Source: Kineosporia rhizophila (GTDB lineage: Bacteria > Actinomycetota > Actinomycetes > Actinomycetales > Kineosporiaceae). Taken from it: a DNA stretch of 64,000 nt. Both the position numbers and the translations under genes were made by a program. The stretch's first letter is position 1; every line of letters begins with the position of its first letter. Below the pieces are notes generated by a model. The model saw nothing but the letters and a program-made list of their open reading frames with translations, did not search any database and was not told where the DNA came from. Shown one piece after another: positions 17,311-26,100 of this stretch. The stretch lies in the NCBI RefSeq assembly GCF_021277265.1, contig NZ_JAJSOH010000030.1, positions 36,798 through 100,797 of the forward strand, given 5' to 3'.

Positions 17311-17808
17311 TTACAGCGGTGGGCCGGGGGTACGGGCGACCGGACTGGCCGGTGGGCTGGGACCGACCGCGGCGGTGGCGATCGCCAGCGCCAGGTCGGC
17401 CGCCTCCCCCGCCAGGGCGGTCAGGTTGGAACGGGGTACGTGCTGCAGGCTGATCGTCACGTCCAGGGCCTCCCGCTTGGACACGCTCTGGGTGACCCGT
17501 AGCTCGGTGATCTGCATGTCCAGGCTGATCGTCAGGCCCGAGACCACCGGGATCCCGGTCACCGCCAGCAGCGGTGCCGAGGCGGCGAGCAGGGCCCGCG
17601 AGGTCAGCGCCATCGCCTCCAGCGCCTTCTTCAGCAGCAGCCGCTCCGGGCCGAGCAGCACCGCCTCGATCGCGATCGTCTTCACCGTCGGCTGGGTGGC
17701 CTGCGACCAGCGGCTGCCGCGCACCCGCTCGATCTTGTAGCCCTGGCTCATCGACAGGCTCTGCACGTGGAACAGCGGCACCGCCCCGACCAGCACCGGC
17801 AGGCTCAT
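17311..17808 (-). CDS. Tube/baseplate adaptor candidate
   Basis: A 165-residue protein between the tape-measure-tail-like gene and the baseplate genes. The order of helix and strand segments (TVKTIAIEAVLLGPERLLLKKALEAM, split by a loop, then VSGLTISLDMQITELRVTQSV and LDVTISLQHV) resembles the N-terminal domain of LysM-type tube-baseplate adaptors such as Pvc7/Afp7 and T4 gp53. A C-terminal LysM repeat is absent; the tail is instead alanine/proline-rich. The ATG overlaps the upstream stop by 4 bases. The assignment is tentative. Confidence 0.5.
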   Translation of the reverse strand: MSLPVLVGAVPLFHVQSLSMSQGYKIERVRGSRWSQATQPTVKTIAIEAVLLGPERLLLKKALEAMALTSRALLAASAPLLAVTGIPVVSGLTISLDMQITELRVTQSVSKREALDVTISLQHVPRSNLTALAGEAADLALAIATAAVGPSPPASPVARTPGPPL

Positions 17809-18080
17809 CGCCGGCTCTTCAGTTCGCGCTCCAGCTCGGCGAACACGTGCGCGGCGACCTGCTCGACGGCGGCCGGGCGCAGCTCCCCGACCAGTTCGAC
17901 CTCCACCGGGAACCAGTAGTTGACCACCGTCCCGCCCTCACCCACCGGGGCGAGAACGGCCTGACTGCCCGGTGCCGGGACGATGTACTCGCCCTCGTGC
18001 ACCAACGCCAGCCCGGTCCGCTCAACCCGGTCGGCACCCGGTGGAACCGACCCGCTGTCGGGCCCCGAGGCGTCCTCCAT
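17805..18080 (-). CDS. Small protein resembling the C-terminal end of a tape measure protein
   Basis: Only 91 residues. The core GLALVHEGEYIVPAPGSQAV matches the short HEGE-x-hydrophobic-PA motif often found near the C-terminus of phage tape measure proteins. The rest is a charged N-terminus and a C-terminal helix (VEQVAAHVFAELERELKS). It occupies the slot between tube and baseplate genes where a full tape measure would be expected, but is many times too short to span a tube. It could be a minimal tape measure for a very short tube, a baseplate plug, or a decay remnant. Coding is supported by the one-base gap and the 4-base overlap with its neighbours. Confidence 0.55.
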   Translation of the reverse strand: MEDASGPDSGSVPPGADRVERTGLALVHEGEYIVPAPGSQAVLAPVGEGGTVVNYWFPVEVELVGELRPAAVEQVAAHVFAELERELKSRR

Positions 18081-18081
18081 C

Positions 18082-18474
18082 TCATTCCTCCACGCTGACC
18101 GTCAGCGCCATGCAGGAGAAGTTCGCCTGCGGCACCCCGTCGATGGTGATGTTGCTGGGCGTGGCCGAGGTGACCACGCAGCGGGCGAACTTCAGCGACT
18201 TGAAGGCCCAGTCGTCACCGGTCTTCTCGGCCACACTGACCGAGAACTCGGTGCCGTTGACGGCCAGCTCGGTCAGGTCGGCCACCGCCTCGGCCACCGC
18301 CGGCACGGTCATCGTGAAGGTCACGGTGAACGGCTGGCGCACGTAACCGGTGCTGTCGGCCTCGAGGCTGTGCACCACCGTGTGCGGCACGTTGAAGGTC
18401 GGGGAGAAGTTCGAGATCGGGGTGATCGTCTTGTCCCCGAGCTTGACCTCGAGGCGGGTGTTCCAGTCGGCCAT
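18082..18474 (-). CDS. Tail tube protein
   Basis: A 130-residue protein right after the sheath gene, the usual place for the inner tube subunit (Pvc1/Afp1, gp19-like). The sequence is almost all beta strand with one helix (VAEAVADLTELAV), as in the Hcp/gp19 fold: WNTRLEVKLGDKTITPISNF, VTFTMTVPA, EFSVSVAEK, FSCMALTVSVEE. Only one tube gene is visible, whereas several eCIS carry two or three paralogues. Separated from the sheath stop by 13 bases. Confidence 0.72.
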   Translation of the reverse strand: MADWNTRLEVKLGDKTITPISNFSPTFNVPHTVVHSLEADSTGYVRQPFTVTFTMTVPAVAEAVADLTELAVNGTEFSVSVAEKTGDDWAFKSLKFARCVVTSATPSNITIDGVPQANFSCMALTVSVEE

Positions 18475-18487
18475 GGGATTTCAGCTC

Positions 18488-19612
18488 CTACTCGAAGCGC
18501 AGGGTGATGGCGATGCGGTGGATCGCCCCGGCGTAGTCGACCGCGGCCAGCACCTCGGCGACCCGTTCGTTCTGGGCCTTGCTGATCTGGGTGCGCTCGC
18601 TCGGCGTGAGCGTGGCCGGGGGCTTGTCCAGCAGCGACAGGATCGGCACGGTGAGCGTGAACCCCTCGATCACCTCCTGGCGCACCAGCGGGTCGAGCAC
18701 GGCCTCCATCTGGGCGATCAGCGCCCGCAGCCCCGAACGGCTGACCCGGGCGGTGCCGACCGAGCGGATCAGCTGGGCCTTGAGCAGGAACGACACGTTG
18801 TCGATGCAGCGCACGATGTCGATGTACTTCTTGCCGCCCGGGTTCCCGGTGTACCCCTCACCCAGGTAGATCCCCTGCCCGGGGATCAGCGGCGGGTCGA
18901 CCAGCCAGTTGACGCCGGCTCCGGCCGGTCCGCTGCTGAAGGTCTCACTGCCGTTCAGCGCGGTGATCTCGGCTCCGGTGAACGGGGCGCTGCTGACGTT
19001 GACCTGCTTCAGCAGCATCGAGACGTGCGGCTCGTAACCGGCGATCGTGCCCGCCACGGCGGCGGCGACGTCCTGCGCGGACTTGTGCGCGACGTACACC
19101 ATCCGTTCGTGGGCCAGAGAGCCGGCAACAATGGACGGGTCGGTGTCACCTTGGGTGAGCATGGCCACCCCGATGCGTTCCAGTCCGTCACCGCCGCTGG
19201 TCGAGACCTCGCTGACGTGGGTGGCCAGCGCGTGGATCGCGCCCTCCTCCGCACCGGAGGCGTCGTCCAGCGGGGTGTCGGCCACACACACGATCTGCAC
19301 GTCCAGCGTGGACAGGCTCTCCAGCGCGGCCGGCCAGTCCGGGTCGTCGGCGTCGACCCGCACCCCCTGCACCACCGTCGGGCCCGGGCTCTGGGCGAAG
19401 CACAGCGCGATCGAGTCGCCCAGCGTGCCCGGCGCCCGCCGGCGCGCCTCGGAGGGGTCGGCGAACAGGATCGGGGCGTTGACCTCGAGCAGGTCGTCGG
19501 GCGGGTCGTCGTCCGGGGTCACCGCCCCGACGACGGCGATGTTGCCGAAAGCGCGCACGGCCGGGGCGAACAGGTCGGCGACCGGATTGACGCGGATGTA
19601 GCGCACGGGCAT
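18488..19612 (-). CDS. Contractile tail sheath protein
   Basis: A 374-residue sheath subunit. The C-terminal third has the family signature: KKYIDIVRCIDNVSFLLKAQ, then ARVSRSGLRALIAQMEAVLDPL, and a terminal DYAGAIHRIAITLRFE strand that in assembled sheaths joins neighbouring subunits. The N-terminal MPVRYIRVNPVADLF segment fits the linker arm. There is a single sheath gene and a short one; many eCIS have two to three sheath paralogues of 350-500 residues. It drives the tube through the target membrane on contraction. Confidence 0.88.
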   Translation of the reverse strand: MPVRYIRVNPVADLFAPAVRAFGNIAVVGAVTPDDDPPDDLLEVNAPILFADPSEARRRAPGTLGDSIALCFAQSPGPTVVQGVRVDADDPDWPAALESLSTLDVQIVCVADTPLDDASGAEEGAIHALATHVSEVSTSGGDGLERIGVAMLTQGDTDPSIVAGSLAHERMVYVAHKSAQDVAAAVAGTIAGYEPHVSMLLKQVNVSSAPFTGAEITALNGSETFSSGPAGAGVNWLVDPPLIPGQGIYLGEGYTGNPGGKKYIDIVRCIDNVSFLLKAQLIRSVGTARVSRSGLRALIAQMEAVLDPLVRQEVIEGFTLTVPILSLLDKPPATLTPSERTQISKAQNERVAEVLAAVDYAGAIHRIAITLRFE

Positions 19613-19639
19613 CTGCTCGGCCCTCTCTCACGACGGGTG

Positions 19640-20464
19640 TCAGTTGGTCTCGCTGAACAGGCACAGCACCTGCTCGCGGGCGAAAAGCTCTTGCACGAGC
19701 TCGGTCTGCAGGCCCTCGGCCCGGGCCTGCGCCGCATCCAGCACCACGGCCACCGCCAGCGGCCGGTCCGGGCGGCCCAGCAGCGCGTCCTTCACCCCAC
19801 CGCGGGTCTGCGCCGCCACCTCACGCACCGTGCGGGCCCGGCGCAGTGCCTCGGTCAGGCCCAGGCCGGCCTCGATCAGCACGGCGAGTTCGAACTCCAC
19901 GTCGTGCTGGTTGCGCGGGTCGGCCGGGTCGAAGGGTTCCGGCGCCCGGAACCGCACCTCGGTGATCAGGTACTCGAACGCCTCCCGCAGGTCCTCCACG
20001 GTCTGCAGGCGGTGCCGGGCCATGAAGTCGTCGACGTCGATGTAGCGGAACTGCTCCCGGAACTCCTCCAGGGTGGCGAAGTCGTCCATGCTCTTCGCCA
20101 GCACCGACTCGACCCCGCCCGGATCGGTTTCCGCGACCAGCGTGACCCGCAGCCGGGCCAGCAGGTCCACCCACACCGGATCCACACCGCCCCGGTTCTC
20201 CACCGCCACCTCGGTGACCACGTAGGAGGGCTGCGTGCGTGTCCAGGTGCCCACCTGCCGGGCGGCCGGGAACAGCGGCAGCTGCACACGCAGCTCAGGA
20301 ACCGCTACCTGACTGATGCTTTCGAGGCGCACATGCTCCAGGTCGTGCACCGACGCCAGCAGCATTCCCAGCGCCTGCGGATCGGGCGCAGGAGTGGACA
20401 GTTCCACCGCCAGGCGCGCCGGGTCTCCCAGCCGCAAGAGGGTCCGATCGACGAAACCGCCCAT
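19640..20464 (-). CDS. First gene of the injection cluster, unrecognised structural or terminator protein
   Basis: A 274-residue protein with a strong GGAGGAGG Shine-Dalgarno 7 bases before the ATG, so it is the probable first gene of the transcript. The N-terminus is helical, the middle (PSYVVTEVAVENRGG, WVDLLARLRVTLVAE) is beta strand, and the C-terminal half is acidic and helical (FATLEEFREQFRYIDVDDF; EFELAVLIEAGLGLTEAL). There is no membrane segment, signal peptide or P-loop. By position it may be the tube/sheath terminator (Pvc16-like role) or an assembly factor. The sequence does not show a known family to me. Confidence 0.5.
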   Translation of the reverse strand: MGGFVDRTLLRLGDPARLAVELSTPAPDPQALGMLLASVHDLEHVRLESISQVAVPELRVQLPLFPAARQVGTWTRTQPSYVVTEVAVENRGGVDPVWVDLLARLRVTLVAETDPGGVESVLAKSMDDFATLEEFREQFRYIDVDDFMARHRLQTVEDLREAFEYLITEVRFRAPEPFDPADPRNQHDVEFELAVLIEAGLGLTEALRRARTVREVAAQTRGGVKDALLGRPDRPLAVAVVLDAAQARAEGLQTELVQELFAREQVLCLFSETN

Positions 20465-20530
20465 CCCACGCCTCCTCCGGCCGCTCTTGGAGCAGTCAGC
20501 ATCGACCGGCGAGGAGGATCTTGGGGATAC

Positions 20531-20605
20531 GCAGAAATACGTATTGCGGCGCTACAGCGCCGCAGGCGAGAGCCCGGATCACGTGCTCTCCGGAGGTATT
20601 TCTGC
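20531..20605. repeat. Nested inverted repeats in the leader of the injection-system cluster
   Basis: A perfect 10-bp inverted repeat (GCAGAAATAC at 20531-20540, GTATTTCTGC at 20596-20605) encloses two further dyads. One is an 8-bp stem with a 4-base loop at 20545-20564 (TGCGGCGC/GCGCCGCA). The other is a 6-bp stem with an 11-base loop at 20568-20590 (GAGAGC/GCTCTC). As RNA from the minus strand this could fold into a three-way junction about 67 bases ahead of the first cluster gene. A 10-bp palindrome AATACGTATT overlaps it at 20536-20545. It may be a structured 5' leader, a protein-binding site or a small mobile-element remnant. Confidence 0.55.
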
Positions 20606-20666
20606 CGGGGGCCAACCACTTCCGGCTCGCGCTCGCGGCCCAACGCATTCTTGCCGACGATCGTTC

Positions 20667-20688
20667 GGTCCGCCTTTTCGGGCGGACC
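20667..20688 (-). terminator. Hairpin between the phosphotransferase and the injection cluster
   Basis: Perfect 8-bp stem GGTCCGCC/GGCGGACC with a 6-base loop, lying 21 bases beyond the stop of the phosphotransferase gene. No T-run follows, but GC-rich hairpins of this kind commonly end transcripts in actinobacteria. It would insulate the injection cluster from upstream transcription, implying that the cluster promoter lies between about 20480 and 20666. Confidence 0.5.
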
Positions 20689-20708
20689 CTGCCCCTTCGG
20701 CGGGTCAC

Positions 20709-21692
20709 CTACCAAGTGAGTCGATCCAGATGGTTGCGACCGGACATCAGCCACGTGATGCGCTCCTGCGCCGCTTCCCGCGTCTCGGGCCGGGGGTGGC
20801 GTGCGTACAACGCGAGCTCGACGTACAGGTCGTAGAAGTCCAGCCGCTCGCGTAGATGCTCGCGCTCGAACAGCTCCGGATACGCGCCGTGCAACCAGCC
20901 GGGAACGTCCGCGAGTGCGCCCTCGTCGAGCCCCGTTTCGTGAGGTGCGGGTGGGAACTCGCGCGCCCGGGCACACCAGCGCAGGAGAGTGTCGAGCTCG
21001 GCATCGGCCGGCTGGGCCAGCGCCTCGGCGAAGTCGATGAGCCCGGTGACACGCCCCTGATCGACGATCACGTTGGACCCGTGCAGATCGCCATGGACCA
21101 GCACGGGCTCGTCGGCGGCGAACAACGTCAACCGCTCCTGGACCCAGCCGGCAACCTCCGTGAGCAGGCGCGGGTCATGACCGGGCAGCTGCCGGGCGGC
21201 CTCGACGTGCTGCAGCGTCGCCCCCACCACGGGCGGGTGGAACGCAGGCCAGGGCCCCCCACTCAGTGCGCCGGCCAGCCAGGGCGGCAGCAGATCGGCC
21301 GGGGCCTGGATGCGGTGGAGCGCGCGCAACGCTGAGCCGAGGCTTTCGATCATCGCCTGCCGAGTGGCGCTGTCCGCAGCCGGCCACGCTTCGTGCAGGG
21401 TCTGGCCGGGCAGTCGTTCGGAGATGTACCAGGGCCCATCCGGACCGTCGCCGTGGGAGAGCAGCCGAGCGTGCGGGACCTCGCTGCCCGCCAGCAGGCT
21501 GACGACGGCGGCTTCGTGCCGGTACGCGTCGCGGTGCCGTCTGTCGGTGTTCAGCCGTACGACGTACTCATCGCCGACCCACGCCCGGCTCACCCAGCCG
21601 GCCTTGAGGTGGAACTTCCCCGTGGCGTGCAGGCCCGCCGCCTCCAGTGTCCGCAGCAGCACCGGGTCGCCGAACGGTGTCGGGTGGGTCAT
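20709..21692 (-). CDS. Aminoglycoside phosphotransferase-like kinase (APH/choline kinase family)
   Basis: A 327-residue kinase-like protein. ATG at 21692 (MTHPTPFGD) has GAGGAG 7 bases upstream. Catalytic loop LVHGDLHGSNVIVD and the metal-binding GLIDFAEAL are intact, and the N-terminal lobe has VVRLNTDRRHRDAYRHEAAV with the expected Arg/Glu region. Members phosphorylate aminoglycosides, macrolides, homoserine or other small hydroxy compounds; the substrate here is not evident. It is not part of the injection cluster: a hairpin separates them. Confidence 0.82.
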   Translation of the reverse strand: MTHPTPFGDPVLLRTLEAAGLHATGKFHLKAGWVSRAWVGDEYVVRLNTDRRHRDAYRHEAAVVSLLAGSEVPHARLLSHGDGPDGPWYISERLPGQTLHEAWPAADSATRQAMIESLGSALRALHRIQAPADLLPPWLAGALSGGPWPAFHPPVVGATLQHVEAARQLPGHDPRLLTEVAGWVQERLTLFAADEPVLVHGDLHGSNVIVDQGRVTGLIDFAEALAQPADAELDTLLRWCARAREFPPAPHETGLDEGALADVPGWLHGAYPELFEREHLRERLDFYDLYVELALYARHPRPETREAAQERITWLMSGRNHLDRLTW

Positions 21693-22033
21693 CTCGGTGC
21701 TCCTCAGCGGGCCGACAGCGTCATCCACGTAACGATGATCGGCCCTCGATCGCGATCCGCCGGGTCGGCACCGGCTCACCCGTCCGTCAGAACCGCACCC
21801 ACACCACCGGCGGGTGGAACGCAGGCCACCGCGCACCGGCCAGAGAGCGGGAGCGGATCGGCCTTAACCGGAACGCGGTGAACAGCACGCAGCGCTGAGC
21901 CGAGACTGCCGCCTTTCGCGCGGTGAATGAGCCGCCTGCCGGGTTCGGCCGTCCCAGAGGCAGAACTGCTCAGCAGCGCCGTCTCGGCATTCGGCTCGAC
22001 CAACGGTGTGGCCGAGGTTGCGCGGCAGGCCGC

Positions 22034-22039
22034 TACCGT
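22034..22039 (+). promoter_or_regulatory. Candidate -10 box for a leaderless kinase transcript
   Basis: TACCGT lies 7 bases before the GTG at 22047, the spacing at which actinobacterial leaderless transcripts begin at the start codon. No Shine-Dalgarno precedes that GTG, which agrees. No convincing -35 element is visible. Confidence 0.35.
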
Positions 22040-22046
22040 CGCACGG

Positions 22047-22589
22047 GTGCGGATTCCCCTCTCGACCCCGGCCGCCCTTCTGATCACCGGCACGGTGGGT
22101 TCGGGTAAGTCGACCACTGCTCAGGCCATCGGTGGGCTTCTGCGTAAGGATGCGATCCCCCACGCCGTCATCGATCTCGACGCTCTGCGCAACGCCTGGC
22201 CCAGCCCTGCCGACGACCCGTTCCACGAACGCCTGATGCTGGCCAACCTGGGCGCCGTAGCCCGCAACCACGTGGTCGCCGGCGCAGTTCGCCTGGTCGT
22301 GGCCGGGGTTCTGGAGGATCTTGCGCAGCGGCCGCTGTACGAGCAGGCCGTCGGGATGCCGCTGTCGGTGTGCCGTCTGCCCCTTGACCTTGCCGATGTT
22401 CAGGCCCGTCTGCATCGGAGGCACCGCGACGATCTCGAGGCCCTGAACTGGCATCTGCAGCGCAGTGGGGAGCTGGACGCCGTCCTCGACGCAGCCGAGG
22501 TCGCTGATGTCGAGGAGGGCGTGAAGGCTGAGCAGACTCCGGCCCAGGTGGCGCAAGCGGTCGTCCGCGCCGTCGGCTGGACCAGCTGA
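22047..22589 (+). CDS. P-loop small-molecule kinase (adenylylsulfate kinase/gluconokinase-like)
   Basis: About 180 residues from GTG at 22047 (VRIPLSTPAALL); an in-frame ATG at 21927 would add 40 residues without recognisable content. Walker A GTVGSGKST is at residues 15-23. It is followed by HAVIDLDALRNAWP, which fits the substrate/Mg-binding strand of small kinases, and an arginine-rich lid VQARLHRRHRDD. Such proteins phosphorylate a small metabolite; which one is unknown. The gene stands alone, diverging from the phosphotransferase gene. Confidence 0.68.
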   Translation: MRIPLSTPAALLITGTVGSGKSTTAQAIGGLLRKDAIPHAVIDLDALRNAWPSPADDPFHERLMLANLGAVARNHVVAGAVRLVVAGVLEDLAQRPLYEQAVGMPLSVCRLPLDLADVQARLHRRHRDDLEALNWHLQRSGELDAVLDAAEVADVEEGVKAEQTPAQVAQAVVRAVGWTS

Positions 22590-22639
22590 GCGGAGATTGT
22601 TGGAGTCATGAGACCGACGAGCGAATGAGCGGGTGAGCC

Positions 22640-22969
22640 ATGGCGGCTGTTGGGGACGTGTGGCGGCTTCGCTGCGAGGGACGCGTGGTCGCCGAGCTCC
22701 ACGTGACCCAGATGGATATGCCGTGGATCCGTGCCCGCGTGGAACGGCTGGCCGGCTTCGAGGCCTTTGCTCCGCTGTATGCCGAGGACATCCGGCTGCT
22801 CGAGACCCTCGAGGAGGAGGCCGCGGAGTGGAGCGCGCACTACGACCTCATCGAGGGCGCGACCCAGTTGCTCTACTAGGACGGCACTGAGGTGCCGGAG
22901 TACCTCCTGCACATCGATGGCGACGAAGCCCGGTGGCGGTGGCACCACGAGCCGTTTCAGGAGCACTGA
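22640..22969 (+). pseudogene. Small conserved actinobacterial protein interrupted by an in-frame TAG
   Basis: ATG at 22640 opens a 79-codon frame that stops at TAG 22877-22879. The same frame then continues for 29 codons to TGA 22967-22969 with clearly related sequence (DGTEVPEYLLHIDG, ARWRWHHEPF). Read through, the product is 109 residues and looks like the small family with an N-terminal WRL...GxxxAELHVT, a central DxPW...RLLE region and a C-terminal PEYLLHIDGDEARWRW end. The stop falls where family members carry a residue before DG. A single nonsense mutation, stop readthrough or sequencing error would explain it. Function of the family is unknown. Confidence 0.65.
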
Positions 22970-23030
22970 GTCGCCTCGCCCCGAACAGTGCCCTGCGAGC
23001 ACGGCTCGGCCCCGAGAAGGTCCCCAACGA

Positions 23031-23074
23031 GGAACGGCCCGCCCAGCAGCCGAAGCTGCCGAGCGGGCCGTTCC
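23031..23074 (-). terminator. Long hairpin after the RND transporter gene
   Basis: Perfect 12-bp stem GGAACGGCCCGC/GCGGGCCGTTCC around a 20-base loop that itself holds CAGC/GCTG. It lies 65 bases past the stop of the RND transporter gene on the minus strand and 62 bases past the stop of the broken small gene on the plus strand, so it may end transcription from both sides. No T-run is present. Confidence 0.6.
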
Positions 23075-23139
23075 GTCCTCAGGCTCGTTCTACGCCGAGC
23101 CCTCCTACATCGAGCCTGGGCTCAGATGACTGCCGGGGC

Positions 23140-26100
23140 TCAGGCGTGGCCGGCCGTGACCGGCTCGGCCGGGGCCGGGTCCTGGTCGTTGCCGGCCTTC
23201 TTCGCCTTCTTGGCCGCCCGTTTCGCGGCCCGCTTCTCCTTGCCGCCCTCGACCAGCGTGTACAGGCTGGGCACGAGCACCAGGGTCAGCACGGTGGCGC
23301 TGGTCAGGCCGCCGATCACCACCACGGCCAGGGGCTGGGAGATGAACCCGCCGTGCCCGGTCAGGCCCACCGCCATCGGCAGCAGGGCGAAGATGGTGGC
23401 CAGCGCCGTCATCAGGATCGGGCGCAGACGGTGCCGCCCGCCCTCGACCACGGCCTGCTGCAGCGGCATGCCCTCACGCCGGTACTGGTTCACCAGGTCG
23501 ATCAGCACGATCGCGTTGGTGACCACGATGCCGACCAGCATCAGCATGCCGATCAGGGCCGCCACACCCAGCGGGGTGTTGGTGAGCAGCAGCAGGATGA
23601 TGGCGCCGGTGGCCGCGAACGGGATGGACACCAGCAGCACCAGCGGCTGCACCAGGCTGCGGAAGGTGGCCACCATGACCACGAACACGATGACGATCGC
23701 GGCCAGCAGCGCCAGGCCGAGCTGGCCGAACGCCTCTTCCTGCTCGGCCGAGGCCCCACCGATCGTGTAGCTGGCACCCGCCGGAAGCTCCAGCGCGTCG
23801 AGCTTCTCGGTGACCGAGGAGGTGGCCGCACCCAGGTTGTCCGGGTTGGTCGGCGTGCCGCTGACCGTGGCGCTGCGTGCGCCGTCGATCCGGGTGACCT
23901 GCACCGGGCCGGGCTGCTCACGCACGACCGCGATCTCGGACAGGCGCACCGGGCCCTGGGCGGTCGGGATCTGGATCTTGCGCACGTCGGCGATCGTGGC
24001 CGGGGCCTCGGTGCCGCTGCTGATCACGATGTTCTGCTGAACGCCGTCGATCGTGACCTGACCGGCCTGCGAACCGCGGAAGGCATTGGAGACCAGCCCG
24101 CCCACGGCCTGCTCGGTGAGCCCGGCCGCGGCGGCCGCCTCGGGGTCGACCTCGACCTCGACGCGCGGGATCTCCTCGGACAGGTCGCTGGTCACGTCCT
24201 TCAGCTCGGTGACCTCGGCGACCGCCTCGCGCACCTGCTCGGAGGCCTGGGAGAGCACCTCGGCGTCACCGGCCTGCACCTGCACCTGGATGTCGCTGGC
24301 GCCGAAACCGCCCTGGGCGCCGCCCACGACCACGTCGCCGACGTCCTTGAGGGCGCCGATCCGGTCCTCGAGGCGGGTGGTGACCTCCTCGATCTCCGCG
24401 TCCTCGTTCACGGTCAGCGAGAAGGTGGCGCTGTTGGCGTTGCCGCCCAGGCCGGGGATCGCCCCGCCGCCCACGGTGGCCTGGTAGGACTCGAGCTCAC
24501 CCTCCTGGGAGAGCACCTGCTCGACCTTCTTGGCCGCCGCGTCGGTGGTCTGCAGGCTGGTACCGGCCGGCAGGGTCTGGGTGACGTTGATCGTGTTCTG
24601 CCCGGACTGGTCCAGGAAGTTGGTCTTCAGCAGCGGCACCATGGCCAGGGTGGCGGCCAGGATGACCACCGAGACGCCGACCGTGGTCCACCGCGTCCAG
24701 CGCTTGTCCACCGCGAAGTGGATCACCGGCACGTACATCCGCTGCAGGAAGCTCTTGCGTTCCTTCTCCTCGGCGGCGACCCGGATCTCGTCGGCGTGCT
24801 CGAGCTGCTCGGCGCTCGGCTGCTTCAGGAACCAGAAGGCCAGCACCGGCACGATGGTCAGCGAGACCAGCAGCGAGGCCAGCAGGGCCACGCTGACGGT
24901 GATGCCGAACGGCTGGAACAGCTCGCCGATGATCCCGCCGACCAGGGTCAGCGGCAGGAACACGGCCACCGTGGTGATGGTGGAGGCGGTGATGGCACCG
25001 GCCACCTCACGCACCGCGGTGGTGATCGCGTGGATCTTCTCCTCGCCGTACTCCAGGTGCCGCTTGATGTTCTCCAGCACCACGATCGAGTCGTCCACGA
25101 CCCGGCCGATGGCGATGGTCAGACCACCCAGCGAGAGCACGTTCAGCGAGATGCCGTCGACCCACATCACGATCAACGCGGCCAGCACCGACAGCGGGAT
25201 CGAGACGGCGGTGACCAGGGTGGAGCGGATCGAGGTGAGGAACACCAGGATCACGATCACGGCCATCACCAGGCCGAGGACGCCCTCGGTGGCCAGCGAC
25301 TCGACCGACTGCTCGATGAACGGGGCCTGGTCGAACACGGTGACCAGCTGGGCGTCCTGGCCCAGGGCGGCCTTCCACTCGTCCAGGTTGTCCTGGATGG
25401 CGTGGGAGATGTCGACCGGGTTGCCGTCGGGCGTGGAGGTGACCGAGATGCCCAGGCTGTTCTGGCCGTCGGTACGGGTCAGCGAGGTGGGCGGCACGTC
25501 GACCGACTCGACCGAGGCGATCGACTCCAGCGGGACCGCGCCCACGAAGACCTTGCGCAGCTGCTCGATCGTCGAGATCGCGCCGCCGACCTGAACGGTC
25601 AGCGACTGCGTGCCGTCGGCCACCGAACCGGCCGGGACGGCGGTGCCGGCGCTGCTCAGGGCCGTGGTGATGGCCTGGGCGTCGACCTTGGCCTTGGCCA
25701 TCTTGGCCGGGTCGGGGGTGATGACGACCTGCCGGTCGGGGGCACCGGTGACCTCGGCCGTGCGCACCCCGTCGATCTCGTTGATCTCGGGCACGACCAG
25801 CTGCTCGAGCTTGTCGGCGAGCGCGGTGGTGTCGCCGCCGGAGGCGGACAGCAGCACGGCGGGCAGGAAGTCGTCGGTGCTGCCGGCCAGGACCTGCGGG
25901 TCGGCACCGTCGGGCAGCTGCGAGCTGATCCGGGTGATGGCCGTCTGCATCCGGTTGCTGGCCTGGTCGATGTTGGTGCCGTACTCCAGCTCGACCTGGA
26001 CCGTGGCGAAGCCCTCGGAGGCGGTGGAGACCACCCCGGTCACCCCCGGGACGCCGCGCACGGCACCTTCGAGGGGCTCGACGAGCTGGGACTCCACGGT

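Noticed and set aside
2233..20464. Complete prophage
   Set aside because: No capsid, portal, terminase, integrase, replication or lysis genes are present; only tail parts.
20465..20708. Prophage attachment site or IS remnant at the upstream border of the injection cluster
   Set aside because: Inverted repeats are present, but there is no transposase, tRNA or direct repeat at the other border, so a structured leader plus terminator is the simpler reading.
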